46,939 bases of DNA from contig JAGWNT010000019.1 in the NCBI GenBank assembly GCA_028871195.1, forward strand, positions 1 to 46,939, given 5' to 3'. Position numbers and translations under genes: made by a program. The notes below the pieces were generated by a model, which did not search any database, had not been told where the DNA came from, and saw only the letters and a list, made by a program, of their open reading frames with translations. Shown piece by piece: positions 38,845 through 46,467 of this stretch. Source of the DNA: REEB85 sp018971455 (GTDB taxonomy: Bacteria > Pseudomonadota > Alphaproteobacteria > Acetobacterales > Acetobacteraceae). Positions within the stretch are counted from its first letter, which is position 1. The number at the start of each line of letters is the position of its first letter.

Positions 38845-39192
38845 TTAGGGTCGACCCGCGAGCCCCGCGGCGATGTTCTCATTTATCTCGAGAAGGAACT
38901 CGACATTCGGCGCCGCCGATTGCGTCTCTCTCTGGACCGCCATACCGACCGAAATAATCGATGCCCGGAGTTTTTGGTCCATGTTGTTGCCCGGATCGCG
39001 CAGGAGGTCGATCACCGTGTTCCACAACCTCGCATTGTCAGCGACAGCGCGGACCCGCTCAACCGAGCTTGGATCAGATGCGCTGCGCAACGCGGCGTTG
39101 GCCAGCAGAAAGACATCCGCCTCCTGCTCGCGCAGACTGCGATTGGCGCTTGAGGCGGAATAGGCAAGAGTTGCGGCCATAAAATTGGGCAT
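38845..39192 (-). CDS. flaF: FlaF, flagellin secretion/assembly regulator
   Basis: The 115-residue protein matches the FlaF family: AYSASSANRSLREQEADVFLLANAALRS at the N-terminus, then the helical NARLWNTVIDLLRDPGNNMDQKLRASIISVG block typical of the family. In Caulobacter, FlaF is needed for flagellin synthesis and export and acts opposite to FlbT. The ATG at 39192 has an AGGAAG site eight bases upstream. It is 28 bases downstream of flbT on the same strand, so the order fliC-flbT-flaF is preserved here. Confidence 0.93.
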   Translation of the reverse strand: MPNFMAATLAYSASSANRSLREQEADVFLLANAALRSASDPSSVERVRAVADNARLWNTVIDLLRDPGNNMDQKLRASIISVGMAVQRETQSAAPNVEFLLEINENIAAGLAGRP

Positions 39193-39220
39193 GGCAGTTT
39201 CTTCCTGTTGGGCGGCCCGG

Positions 39221-39703
39221 CTATCCGGCTCCTCGGGTGTCGCTCATCACCAAACCGGAAGGGGAGTGGCGCGGGCGCCCTGGAACCAGCGAGATCGCCG
39301 CCGGCGAATCAAGGCGCCCAAGAACGGAATCCTCGTGACGAATGATCCGGCGCGTCAATTTAAGTGCCTGGTAGCAATCATCACGCTCGGCCGCCGCAAC
39401 GACCCGATCCAGAATTTCGCGGGCCAGTTGGGATGTCGTGGCGGCCTGAAACGCCAGAATCAACTCTCGAGCCGCGACGATTCCGTCGACCCGCTCTTCC
39501 GGCTCCCCGATATAGGCTGTCTGCAGCGCGAAATAGATGCGCCGGGCCGGGCTGTCCGCCTCCTCCGGCGCCATGATCTGCTTGCCGAACAAAAAGCGGG
39601 CCCGTGCGGTCAGTTCGATGCGCGTCTTGCTTCGGAAGCGGATCGGTGCCCCGTTCACGATCATCACCTCGCCTTGGCGAAGTTCAAGAACCAACGTCGA
39701 CAT
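39221..39703 (-). CDS. flbT: FlbT, post-transcriptional regulator of flagellin
   Basis: The 160-residue protein matches FlbT: LVLELRQGEVMIVNGAPIRFRSKTRIEL and ARFLFGKQIMAPEEADSPARRIYFALQTAYIG are characteristic. In Caulobacter FlbT binds the flagellin 5' leader and destabilises flagellin mRNA until the hook is completed. The start at 39703 is preceded by AGGCGAG. Between the flagellin stop and this gene is a strong hairpin (39738-39778) that could set their relative expression. The protein's last 20 residues are low-complexity and poorly conserved. Confidence 0.93.
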   Translation of the reverse strand: MSTLVLELRQGEVMIVNGAPIRFRSKTRIELTARARFLFGKQIMAPEEADSPARRIYFALQTAYIGEPEERVDGIVAARELILAFQAATTSQLAREILDRVVAAAERDDCYQALKLTRRIIRHEDSVLGRLDSPAAISLVPGRPRHSPSGLVMSDTRGAG

Positions 39704-39737
39704 CGTGCTCGCCTGCGATCCTGTCTTGAGGGAAGCA

Positions 39738-39778
39738 ATCCCGCCCGACCATGCCTATTAGCCCCGGCCGGGCGGGAT
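39738..39778 (-). terminator. Hairpin between flagellin and flbT
   Basis: Ten-base arms ATCCCGCCCG (39738-39747) and CGGGCGGGAT (39769-39778) are perfectly complementary. The hairpin lies 13 bases after the flagellin stop and 35 bases before the flbT start, without a T-tract. It can be a partial terminator or an mRNA-stabilising structure giving more flagellin than FlbT. Confidence 0.65.
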
Positions 39779-39791
39779 CAGGCTGTTACGC

Positions 39792-40646
39792 CTACTTGAA
39801 CAGGCTCAACAGGCTCTGCGGAGCCTGGTTCGCAATCGACAGCGCCTGGGTGCCAAGCTGCTGACGGATCTGGAGGGATTGCAACGTCGCGGATTCCTGC
39901 GCCAGATTGGCATCGATCAGCGCGCCCAACCCGTTGTTCAGCGCATCGATCTTGTTGCTGTTGAACGTCACCTGATTGTTGACGTAATTCGTGGCCGCAC
40001 CATAGGTATTGAGGTTGGTGCCGACCGCATTCAGCTTGTTCATGAACGTGGCGCTGGCAGCAGTGCCTATCAGGCCGGCCACCGTTCCGGCCCCATTGAG
40101 CTGAGTGGATGTGAAGTTGATCGATGCCATGAAAGCCGACCCGCTCATGGTGCCGATGTGGTAGGTGGCACCCACCTCGTTGCGGATCACGTTCACGGCG
40201 CCGAAGCCAGTCGCTCCACCGATATTGCCGATCAGCGTTTTTCCATTGTATTTTGAGTCTTCAAAAAACGTCTTGATGTTGGCGACATCCGACTGATACT
40301 GCTGAATGTATTGGCTCCGCGTTGTGCCCTGCACTGTGCTGTCGGCCAATTTGACCAGTACGTCGCGCGCCGTGTTCATTTCCGTCGAGACATTGTTCAG
40401 GCCCGAGATGGTCGTTGACAACAGCCCCTGCACGTTGCCGAGCTGCTGGTTCGCGCTCGTCAGCGCGCCCACATCCGATCGGACACGCTGCGCCACCGCG
40501 TAGGCAGCACCATCATCGGTGGCATCCGCCACGCGGTAGCCGGTGGAGATCTGCTTCTGCGTGGCTTGCAGCGCCGCACTCGTCATGTTCAGGGATTGGA
40601 GCGCAATTGCCGCGCTCATGTTCGTGTTAACGGAATTAAGGGACAT
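39792..40646 (-). CDS. fliC: Flagellin
   Basis: The 284-residue protein is a short flagellin with the conserved D0/D1 N-terminus (SLNSVNTNMSAAIALQSLNMTSAALQATQKQISTGYRV) and C-terminus (LQSLQIRQQLGTQALSIANQAPQSLLSLF). The variable surface region between about residues 140 and 210 is brief, as in many alphaproteobacterial flagellins, and rich in Ser/Thr that could carry O-linked sugars. It has an AGGAAA site nine bases before the ATG at 40646 and a sigma-54-like promoter upstream at 40695-40710. It is followed by flbT and flaF. Confidence 0.96.
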   Translation of the reverse strand: MSLNSVNTNMSAAIALQSLNMTSAALQATQKQISTGYRVADATDDGAAYAVAQRVRSDVGALTSANQQLGNVQGLLSTTISGLNNVSTEMNTARDVLVKLADSTVQGTTRSQYIQQYQSDVANIKTFFEDSKYNGKTLIGNIGGATGFGAVNVIRNEVGATYHIGTMSGSAFMASINFTSTQLNGAGTVAGLIGTAASATFMNKLNAVGTNLNTYGAATNYVNNQVTFNSNKIDALNNGLGALIDANLAQESATLQSLQIRQQLGTQALSIANQAPQSLLSLFK

Positions 40647-40694
40647 GGATGGTTTTCCTACTTGTCCAGACTGCTATGCATGTCCCGCCGTTTT

Positions 40695-40710
40695 TGCGGG
40701 GAGAACGCCA
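40695..40710 (-). promoter_or_regulatory. Sigma-54-like promoter upstream of flagellin
   Basis: On the minus strand TGGCGTTCTCCCCGCA has the invariant GG and GC of -24/-12 promoters with the exact 10-base spacing (consensus TGGCAC-N5-TTGCA). The -12 half deviates (CCGCA). A start at about 40684 would give a leader of about 38 bases before the flagellin ATG. A small GC hairpin (CCCGC/GCGGG at 40684-40700) overlaps the -12 region. Moderate confidence. Confidence 0.4.
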
Positions 40711-40764
40711 TATTGGCGAGGAGGGATTAACCGGTGGTGAACATGCCAGGCTTTTCGGCGCGGA

Positions 40765-41874
40765 TCAGGCACCAACCGGCAGGAACTTGGTCAGCGACAG
40801 GGACTGCGTGCCGGCAATGAGCTGGTAGGATGCCTGCAACTGCGTCTGCACTTGCGTGAGTTTCGACAGGGTGGCCGCCATATCGACATCCTCAGCCCCC
40901 GAGACTTGGGACTGCAACGCGGTGGTCGTGTTCGACAATCCGGTTTTCGTGGTCTGCAACGAAGTCTGGCGGTTTCCCATCACGCCGGCATCACCATTGA
41001 GGGCGGTGATTGCGTCTCCGAGGCTGGTATGCGTATCGGCAACCAGCTGCGAGAAGCCAGTGACATTGGCCTGGCTGCTGGTCATGGCGCCAATGGTGGC
41101 CAGTGCGCGCATAATGTCGCGGGTGTAGGAGCCTGTGGTCGATGTGCCGCTCGAGGTGATGTCACCATTGCCGCTGGCGAGGAGGCCACTTGGAACGAAC
41201 TGCCCGGGTCCGACCTGGACCATGCTGCGCAAGCCGGCGAGCGCCGCGCTTCCCTGCGACATATTGGCCGAAAATGGTGACGTCGTGGGCGCATTCGACC
41301 CGCCAATGGCGAGCGTGGCCGCAATCGTCGCGGTCGCCCCTGCCCCGGACAGTCCGGCCACGGCACTGGCGATTTGTGCCGAGAAGCCGGAGCTGAGGAT
41401 ATGATCCGCATTTGGAACTGGTGGATTGAGGCTGTCCTGACCACCAAATACGTAAATCGCCCCGTCCTGGCTGTTGAGCAGGCCGGCCACCTGTGTGAGC
41501 GCATCGCGCGCTGACGCGGCCACGCTGTCAATGGTCGCTGGGTCAAGCCCATTGAGGTTGTTCGTCTGGGCAAAGAAATTGCTGGCGATCTGGGAGATCT
41601 GCGACAGCGCCGTCTGCGCCACCTGCATTTGGCCGCTCACCGCATCGACATTTGCGGACCATGTCTGCTGCTGCAAAATGAGCGGATTGAGGTTGATGGA
41701 GGTTGACGCCGTGGCGCCCAGCCCCGCGTAGGTGGTGGTAATCTTGCCGCTGCCGATTTGTGCCGTCAGCGTGTCCAGCTGTTTTTGGATCTGGCTGCTA
41801 TCGGTGATCAGCTGCCCGAGGCGGCCAACCGGAAAGTTGGTGTAACCAGGCGCCTGAGTGACAACACCGGACAT
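40765..41874 (-). CDS. flgL: FlgL, flagellar hook-filament junction protein
   Basis: The 369-residue protein is a FlgL/HAP3-type junction protein related to flagellin. The N-terminal coiled-coil region LITDSSQIQKQLDTLTAQIGSGK and the C-terminal VDMAATLSKLTQVQTQLQASYQLIAGTQSLSLTKFL fit the D0/D1 pattern. The central region is Gly/Ser/Thr-rich. The ATG at 41874 has an ideal GGAGG site four bases upstream and lies 8 bases after flgK, so the two are in one operon. Exported through the flagellar type III system, with no cleaved signal peptide. Confidence 0.92.
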   Translation of the reverse strand: MSGVVTQAPGYTNFPVGRLGQLITDSSQIQKQLDTLTAQIGSGKITTTYAGLGATASTSINLNPLILQQQTWSANVDAVSGQMQVAQTALSQISQIASNFFAQTNNLNGLDPATIDSVAASARDALTQVAGLLNSQDGAIYVFGGQDSLNPPVPNADHILSSGFSAQIASAVAGLSGAGATATIAATLAIGGSNAPTTSPFSANMSQGSAALAGLRSMVQVGPGQFVPSGLLASGNGDITSSGTSTTGSYTRDIMRALATIGAMTSSQANVTGFSQLVADTHTSLGDAITALNGDAGVMGNRQTSLQTTKTGLSNTTTALQSQVSGAEDVDMAATLSKLTQVQTQLQASYQLIAGTQSLSLTKFLPVGA

Positions 41875-41882
41875 AACACCTC

Positions 41883-43424
41883 CTATGGCACCATTTGCAG
41901 CAATTGGGTCCATAGCGCCTGAACCACGGAAATCACCTTGGCATTGGCGCCATAGGCATTCTGAAGTTGAATCATGCTCGACATCTCGGTGTCCATGCTG
42001 ACTCCGCTGGCCGCCGAAACCTTTGACTGCAGGCTGCTCTGCACACCCTGTGCCATGGAGAGCTGGGCCGTTGCCGCGGCGCTGTCCTGGGCCTGGCTGC
42101 CGACGATCAATCCGGCAAAGGAAGCCAGATCAGTCGGTGCCAGAAACGGTGCGGCCAAAGTGCCGGCGACACCAAGACCGGTCACCGCGGGGGCCGGCTG
42201 CGGCACGCCGGCCTGGGCCTGGCTGCCCAGGGCGTAGGTCAGCACACGGATGATCAGGATGTTGAACCCGGCGGGGCCGCTGGCCGAATTGGGGGTGAAG
42301 GCGCTCGCTCCCGTGGCGCTTCCGGCCACGGAGGCAGTGCCATCGCGCACCAAGGTGGGGTTGGCCTGCACCGCGGGGTTGACCTGGATGGTTCCCGCAT
42401 AGCCAAGATAGCCCGACTGAGTTGGCACACCGGTCGAAGTCGGGATGGCGCCGCTCGCGTCGGTGAACAGCGTCAATCCCTGCGCGGCAACTCTGTTGGA
42501 GATTGTCGAGGCGAATTCATCAAGCTCGGCCTGATAGGTCGGCAAGGTCTGGTCGCGCAGGGTGATGTTGGCCCCGATGCTTCCACCGCCATTCTGGCCG
42601 GCGGAAAGCTGATTGGTAACGTCAACCCCGTTCAGGGTCACTTCCGGTACGCCCCCTCCCGGATAGGAGAGGCTCGGGCCCATGGCAGCCGCCTGCGCTG
42701 CGAGCGGCGGCTGTGTGCCATGCGTCTGCAGCGTGAGGCCGGAGGGAGTGATCAGCGTGGCATCGCCGTTGGGTTGGGCGATCATGCGCACATCAACGTA
42801 TTGCGACAGCGTGTGCAACGCCGCGTCGCGCTGGTTTTGCAAATCGGCGGTGCTTTGGCCCGCCGCTTGAAGGCGGATGATCTGGTCGCTCAGCCCGCCA
42901 ATCTGCGCGAGCGTGGCATTCACGGTCTGTACACCACTGACGATGCCGTCCTGTGCGCTCTGGCGCGCCGTCTGTATTGAGGAGGAAAGTCCATTGATCT
43001 GCGCCGCCAGGCGTTGCGCGGCCGCCACCACCGCTTGTTGCTGCGTCTGGTTCGAAGGATCGTTGCCGAGGGTCGAGAAGGCCGCCTGCATTTTTCCCAG
43101 AAGACTCGCGAGATCGCCGCCGCTGCCAGGCGCGGCCTGCACGCCGTCGATCTGCTGGAGCGCCGCCTGCCTGGTGGTCAGGCCAGTCACCACACCATTC
43201 TGGGTCGTCAGGAGCGCCTGCATTTGCGGATCGACGACCCGGCCCACCGCGCCAGTGGCAACCCCGAGGCCCTGCCCGCCCGCCGTCACGCTGGTCTGTG
43301 TGGCGATTTCGCGCGCATAATCCGGCGTGGTCGCGTTGGAGACATTCTGTGACACCACGGCGAGCTGTCGGCTGATATTGCCGAGGCCGCCATTGGCGAT
43401 GGAAAAGGCGCCGAACAGGCTCAT
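41883..43424 (-). CDS. flgK: FlgK, flagellar hook-associated protein 1
   Basis: The 513-residue protein has the typical N-terminus of rod/hook/HAP1 proteins (LFGAFSIANGGLGNISRQLAVVSQNVSNATTPDYARE), a long coiled region (DPSNQTQQQAVVAAAQRLAAQINGLSSSIQTAR) and the conserved C-terminal GVSMDTEMSSMIQLQNAYGANAKVISVVQALWTQLL. It forms the first junction layer between hook and filament. The start is at 43424 with a GAGG further upstream than usual. It lies 40 bases after flgE and 8 bases before flgL. Confidence 0.94.
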   Translation of the reverse strand: MSLFGAFSIANGGLGNISRQLAVVSQNVSNATTPDYAREIATQTSVTAGGQGLGVATGAVGRVVDPQMQALLTTQNGVVTGLTTRQAALQQIDGVQAAPGSGGDLASLLGKMQAAFSTLGNDPSNQTQQQAVVAAAQRLAAQINGLSSSIQTARQSAQDGIVSGVQTVNATLAQIGGLSDQIIRLQAAGQSTADLQNQRDAALHTLSQYVDVRMIAQPNGDATLITPSGLTLQTHGTQPPLAAQAAAMGPSLSYPGGGVPEVTLNGVDVTNQLSAGQNGGGSIGANITLRDQTLPTYQAELDEFASTISNRVAAQGLTLFTDASGAIPTSTGVPTQSGYLGYAGTIQVNPAVQANPTLVRDGTASVAGSATGASAFTPNSASGPAGFNILIIRVLTYALGSQAQAGVPQPAPAVTGLGVAGTLAAPFLAPTDLASFAGLIVGSQAQDSAAATAQLSMAQGVQSSLQSKVSAASGVSMDTEMSSMIQLQNAYGANAKVISVVQALWTQLLQMVP

Positions 43425-43464
43425 TTAACATGCTGCCTCATCGCCATGCACCCACCGCCCCGCC

Positions 43465-44808
43465 TCAGCGCTTCATGTCGATGGTTGCCTGCAACAACTG
43501 GTCGGCCGTGGTGATCAGCTTGGCGTTGGCCGAGTAGGCATTCTGCGCCACAATCAGCTTGCTGAACTCGCTGGCGATGTCGACGTTGGATTGTTCGACC
43601 GAGCCGGTGACGATGTTGCCGGCACCGTTGGTTCCGGCATCGCCGGTCAATGGCGTGCCGGAATCGACCGTCGCGGTGAAGGACTGGCCATCCTGGCGCT
43701 GCAAGGCATCAGGATTGTTGAAGGTGACAATGGGAACGCGGGCGATCACGCGCGACTGGCCATTGTCGTAATTGACCGAAATATCGCCCGTGGACTTGGT
43801 ACTGACGCTGCTGAAACTGCCCGGAGGCACGCCGTTCTGGGTGATGCCACGCAGACTGTAGGTTGAACCGGCGAATTGCGTCACACCGTTGGACTGACCG
43901 AAATTGCCGAGACTGAGATTGATCGACTGGTTGGTGCCGGCGGTGAACTGGGTGGAGAAAGTGAGCGTCGCCGGCGTCCCTGCCGGGCCGGATGCCAACC
44001 CGCTCACCGTGCCGTAATCCGACACCGGGTTGCTCAGCGACTGGATGGTGCCATCGGGCCCGAAAGCCACCTGCGCCGTGCCGAGCACGCGGTTGCCGCT
44101 GGCGTCGGTCACCGCGGCGGTCGGCGTCGCATTCTTGTCGTCCGGGGAGACAATCTGCACCGTCCAGCTATTCGCCGACCCGCTGACCTGCGACCAGTTG
44201 AGCGTCATCACATGCGCGGTTCCAAGACTGTCGTAGACGCTGATCTGCGAGGAGACGGGCGTGCCCACCGTTGGGGTCGCCGGCAGATTGGCAGCCAAGG
44301 TAAGTTGGCTGGTCGCGACGGGATTGAACACGCTCTGACTGACCTGAATCGGTGCGACCGCATTGCGGTCCACCACGCCGGTGGCCGGATTGACACTCCA
44401 GCCATTCAGGTATTCGCCAGCGCTGTTGACGAGGTAACCGCTTTTGTCCATCTGGAAGTCGCCGGCGCGCGAATAGTACGGCGTCGGGGAGAAAGCCACC
44501 TGGCCGGCGGTGCTGCCAACCGGATGACTGACCGGGAAGAACCCCTGCCCGGCGATGGCCAGACCCAACGGGTCGTTGCTTTGCGCCACCGTGCCCTGCA
44601 CGTTGTTGGTGTAGGCTGGCGAGGCAACGACGGCGCCGGGGTCGTTGACGGTGGCGGTGCTGGTCGTCAGATAATCGGCGAATGACGTGTCGGTTCCCTT
44701 GAACCCGACTGTCTGACTGTTGGCGATGTTGTCGCTGATGTTGCCGAATGAGATCGACTGCGCATTCAGCCCGCTGATGGCGGTGTTCATGGCCCCGGCA
44801 ATGGACAT
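43465..44808 (-). CDS. flgE: FlgE, flagellar hook protein
   Basis: The 447-residue protein has the hook-protein N-terminus (MSIAGAMNTAISGLNAQSISFGNISDNIANSQTVGFKG), the conserved segment for a flexible hook (YYSRAGDFQMDKSGYLVNSAGEYLNGW), a variable middle, and the C-terminus SNVDIASEFSKLIVAQNAYSANAKLITTADQLLQATIDMKR. The length matches other alphaproteobacterial FlgE. The ATG at 44808 has an AGGAGA site. A -24/-12 promoter lies 72 bases upstream on the same strand. It is the first gene of flgE-flgK-flgL. Confidence 0.95.
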   Translation of the reverse strand: MSIAGAMNTAISGLNAQSISFGNISDNIANSQTVGFKGTDTSFADYLTTSTATVNDPGAVVASPAYTNNVQGTVAQSNDPLGLAIAGQGFFPVSHPVGSTAGQVAFSPTPYYSRAGDFQMDKSGYLVNSAGEYLNGWSVNPATGVVDRNAVAPIQVSQSVFNPVATSQLTLAANLPATPTVGTPVSSQISVYDSLGTAHVMTLNWSQVSGSANSWTVQIVSPDDKNATPTAAVTDASGNRVLGTAQVAFGPDGTIQSLSNPVSDYGTVSGLASGPAGTPATLTFSTQFTAGTNQSINLSLGNFGQSNGVTQFAGSTYSLRGITQNGVPPGSFSSVSTKSTGDISVNYDNGQSRVIARVPIVTFNNPDALQRQDGQSFTATVDSGTPLTGDAGTNGAGNIVTGSVEQSNVDIASEFSKLIVAQNAYSANAKLITTADQLLQATIDMKR

Positions 44809-44879
44809 CGCGCTCTCCTGTCTCGACGGGACGCAACGCGGTCACCCACCGCCCCGATGATGAACCTCGCAGGGCTCAA

Positions 44880-44895
44880 AGCAGGTTGCGTGCCA
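44880..44895 (-). promoter_or_regulatory. Sigma-54 promoter of flgE-flgK-flgL
   Basis: The minus-strand sequence TGGCACGCAACCTGCT has a perfect -24 element (TGGCACG) and an invariant GC at -12 with the right 10-base spacing; only the first T of TTGC differs. Predicted start near 44869, about 60 bases before the flgE ATG. Confidence 0.65.
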
Positions 44896-45048
44896 GCGAT
44901 CGCGGCCGCTCAATCCAACGAATTTGCCACCCCTTCCAACGCGGCATACGCCGTCATCCGGCAAAATCGACCGGGCAAACCATGCCGCACGGCGCGGTCG
45001 CGTCTGGCTCAAGGTCAAAATCCCGGGCACCCGGCACTCCGCGCCGCA

Positions 45049-45064
45049 CGGCACGATAGTTGCT
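45049..45064 (+). promoter_or_regulatory. Sigma-54 promoter of fliK-flgD
   Basis: The plus-strand sequence CGGCACGATAGTTGCT has the -24 core GGCACG and a perfect -12 TTGCT, with GG and GC separated by exactly 10 bases. Predicted start near 45075, about 57 bases before the fliK ATG. It faces away from the other sigma-54 promoter, about 155 bases to the left. Confidence 0.65.
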
Positions 45065-45131
45065 GATCCCCATCCGCTGGCATGGAGCATCTGTGGCGGA
45101 ATGACCGGGATCTCATGATGAGTTGTCTGCG

Positions 45132-46451
45132 ATGAGCGCGACACAGGCTGTGACGGGCGGACCGCCTCCGGCGCAGCGTGGCGCGGTCCCTTCACTGTCG
45201 TCCCCACCGCAGGAATCGGGTCTTGCGCCAGCCGCCGGACCTGTCGGCGGGCAACCAGGCACGACAACAGCTGGCAATGCCCCTCATGCCACCGGCGCCG
45301 CTGATTTCCTGACCGCGTTGATGCACTCGATGCGCAGCCCACAAGCAGCGTCGTCGCCTGCCCTCGCCACCACCCCGCCAGCCATTGTCGCGACGAGCGC
45401 TCCACCGACAGCGCCGCCGGCGCCGGCCGCCAGTAAGACTGGTGTCCCGGGACACAAGACAACGCCAGCCAAGACAGCGGCGCGCAAGGAGACACCCGGC
45501 ACGACGGCGATATCCGCTCAGGCGCCGGACCTGCCAACCGGCGCGCTTGCCGCGCTGACGCTGACCGTCCCGGCACCGACGGTTGCGGCCACGCCCGTCA
45601 CCGGTGGGCCAGCGGCACCAGCCCCGACCTCGTCGCGGCCCAATGCCGCGGCACTCGACCCGGCAGGCACGAAGGCCGGGCCGGCGAGCCTGCCGACGGC
45701 CGGGCAGGTCATGGCCGGACCGGCGGCGAGCGGATCGGCTGTATCGACGCCAACGCCCCCCGAGGCGGCCGCCGAACCAAAGCGGGCACCGGTCGAAACC
45801 GCCGATGCGGCGGTCATCGCCGCGTTACCGGCGACACACACCGCCCCCAACGACCTTGCTGCAACGGGCGGGATGACACCGACGCCCACGCCACTCGCCC
45901 TGCCCGCCCGTATCCCGGTCCCGGTCGCGGCGGCCGCCCCCGCCGCCGCGCCGGCCGCCCAGCTGGGGGCAGCCGTCGCAACCTTGGTCGCGCGCGACAC
46001 AGGGGTCTCTCACCTGGTCATCCGGCTCGCTCCGATGGAGCTCGGCCGGGTCGAGATATCGGTCAGCCGCGCACCGGATGAGCTCGCCAGCGTCACGCTG
46101 CAGGTCGAACGCCCTGAAACGCTTGCGCTCCTGCTGCACGACCAGGCCAATCTCCATCGCATGCTCGATGCGGCCGGCCTGCCCGCTGCGCAGACCGCGG
46201 TCAATATTCAGCTTGCTCCCGCGCACACGGTCAGTGCGATCGGTGCCGGAGCTGCGTCCGGCGGGTACGACCCCGCCACGTCGCAAAATACGGCCGGAGG
46301 GGCCGGCGATGGGCGCGCGGCCCCAAATGATCGGTCACCCGCGCAAGAGCGGAGCGCCCCCGCCGGTCAGGCTGAAAATTCCGCCGACACCGTGGCGCCA
46401 GCCCCGATAAATTGGCGATTCGCCCGCAGCAGCCTCGACATCACTGCCTGA
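45132..46451 (+). CDS. fliK: FliK, flagellar hook-length control protein
   Basis: The 439-residue protein has a long Pro/Ala/Thr-rich, low-complexity region (about 1-270), and a conserved C-terminal FliK domain at about 280-370: LVIRLAPMELGRVEISV, ASVTLQVERPETLALLLHD, NLHRMLDAAGLP. In this family the extended N-terminal part measures hook length and the C-terminal domain switches export specificity by contact with FlhB. The ATG at 45132 was preferred to a TTG at 45123; its ribosome-binding site is weak. It precedes flgD by 16 bases and starts downstream of the rightward sigma-54 promoter. Confidence 0.9.
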   Translation: MSATQAVTGGPPPAQRGAVPSLSSPPQESGLAPAAGPVGGQPGTTTAGNAPHATGAADFLTALMHSMRSPQAASSPALATTPPAIVATSAPPTAPPAPAASKTGVPGHKTTPAKTAARKETPGTTAISAQAPDLPTGALAALTLTVPAPTVAATPVTGGPAAPAPTSSRPNAAALDPAGTKAGPASLPTAGQVMAGPAASGSAVSTPTPPEAAAEPKRAPVETADAAVIAALPATHTAPNDLAATGGMTPTPTPLALPARIPVPVAAAAPAAAPAAQLGAAVATLVARDTGVSHLVIRLAPMELGRVEISVSRAPDELASVTLQVERPETLALLLHDQANLHRMLDAAGLPAAQTAVNIQLAPAHTVSAIGAGAASGGYDPATSQNTAGGAGDGRAAPNDRSPAQERSAPAGQAENSADTVAPAPINWRFARSSLDITA

Positions 46452-46467
46452 CCCCAGGAGCTCACCC

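Noticed and set aside
44914..44929. Second minus-strand sigma-54-like site (TGGCAAATTCGTTGGA)
   Set aside because: The invariant GC of the -12 element reads GG; the site at 44880-44895 fits better.
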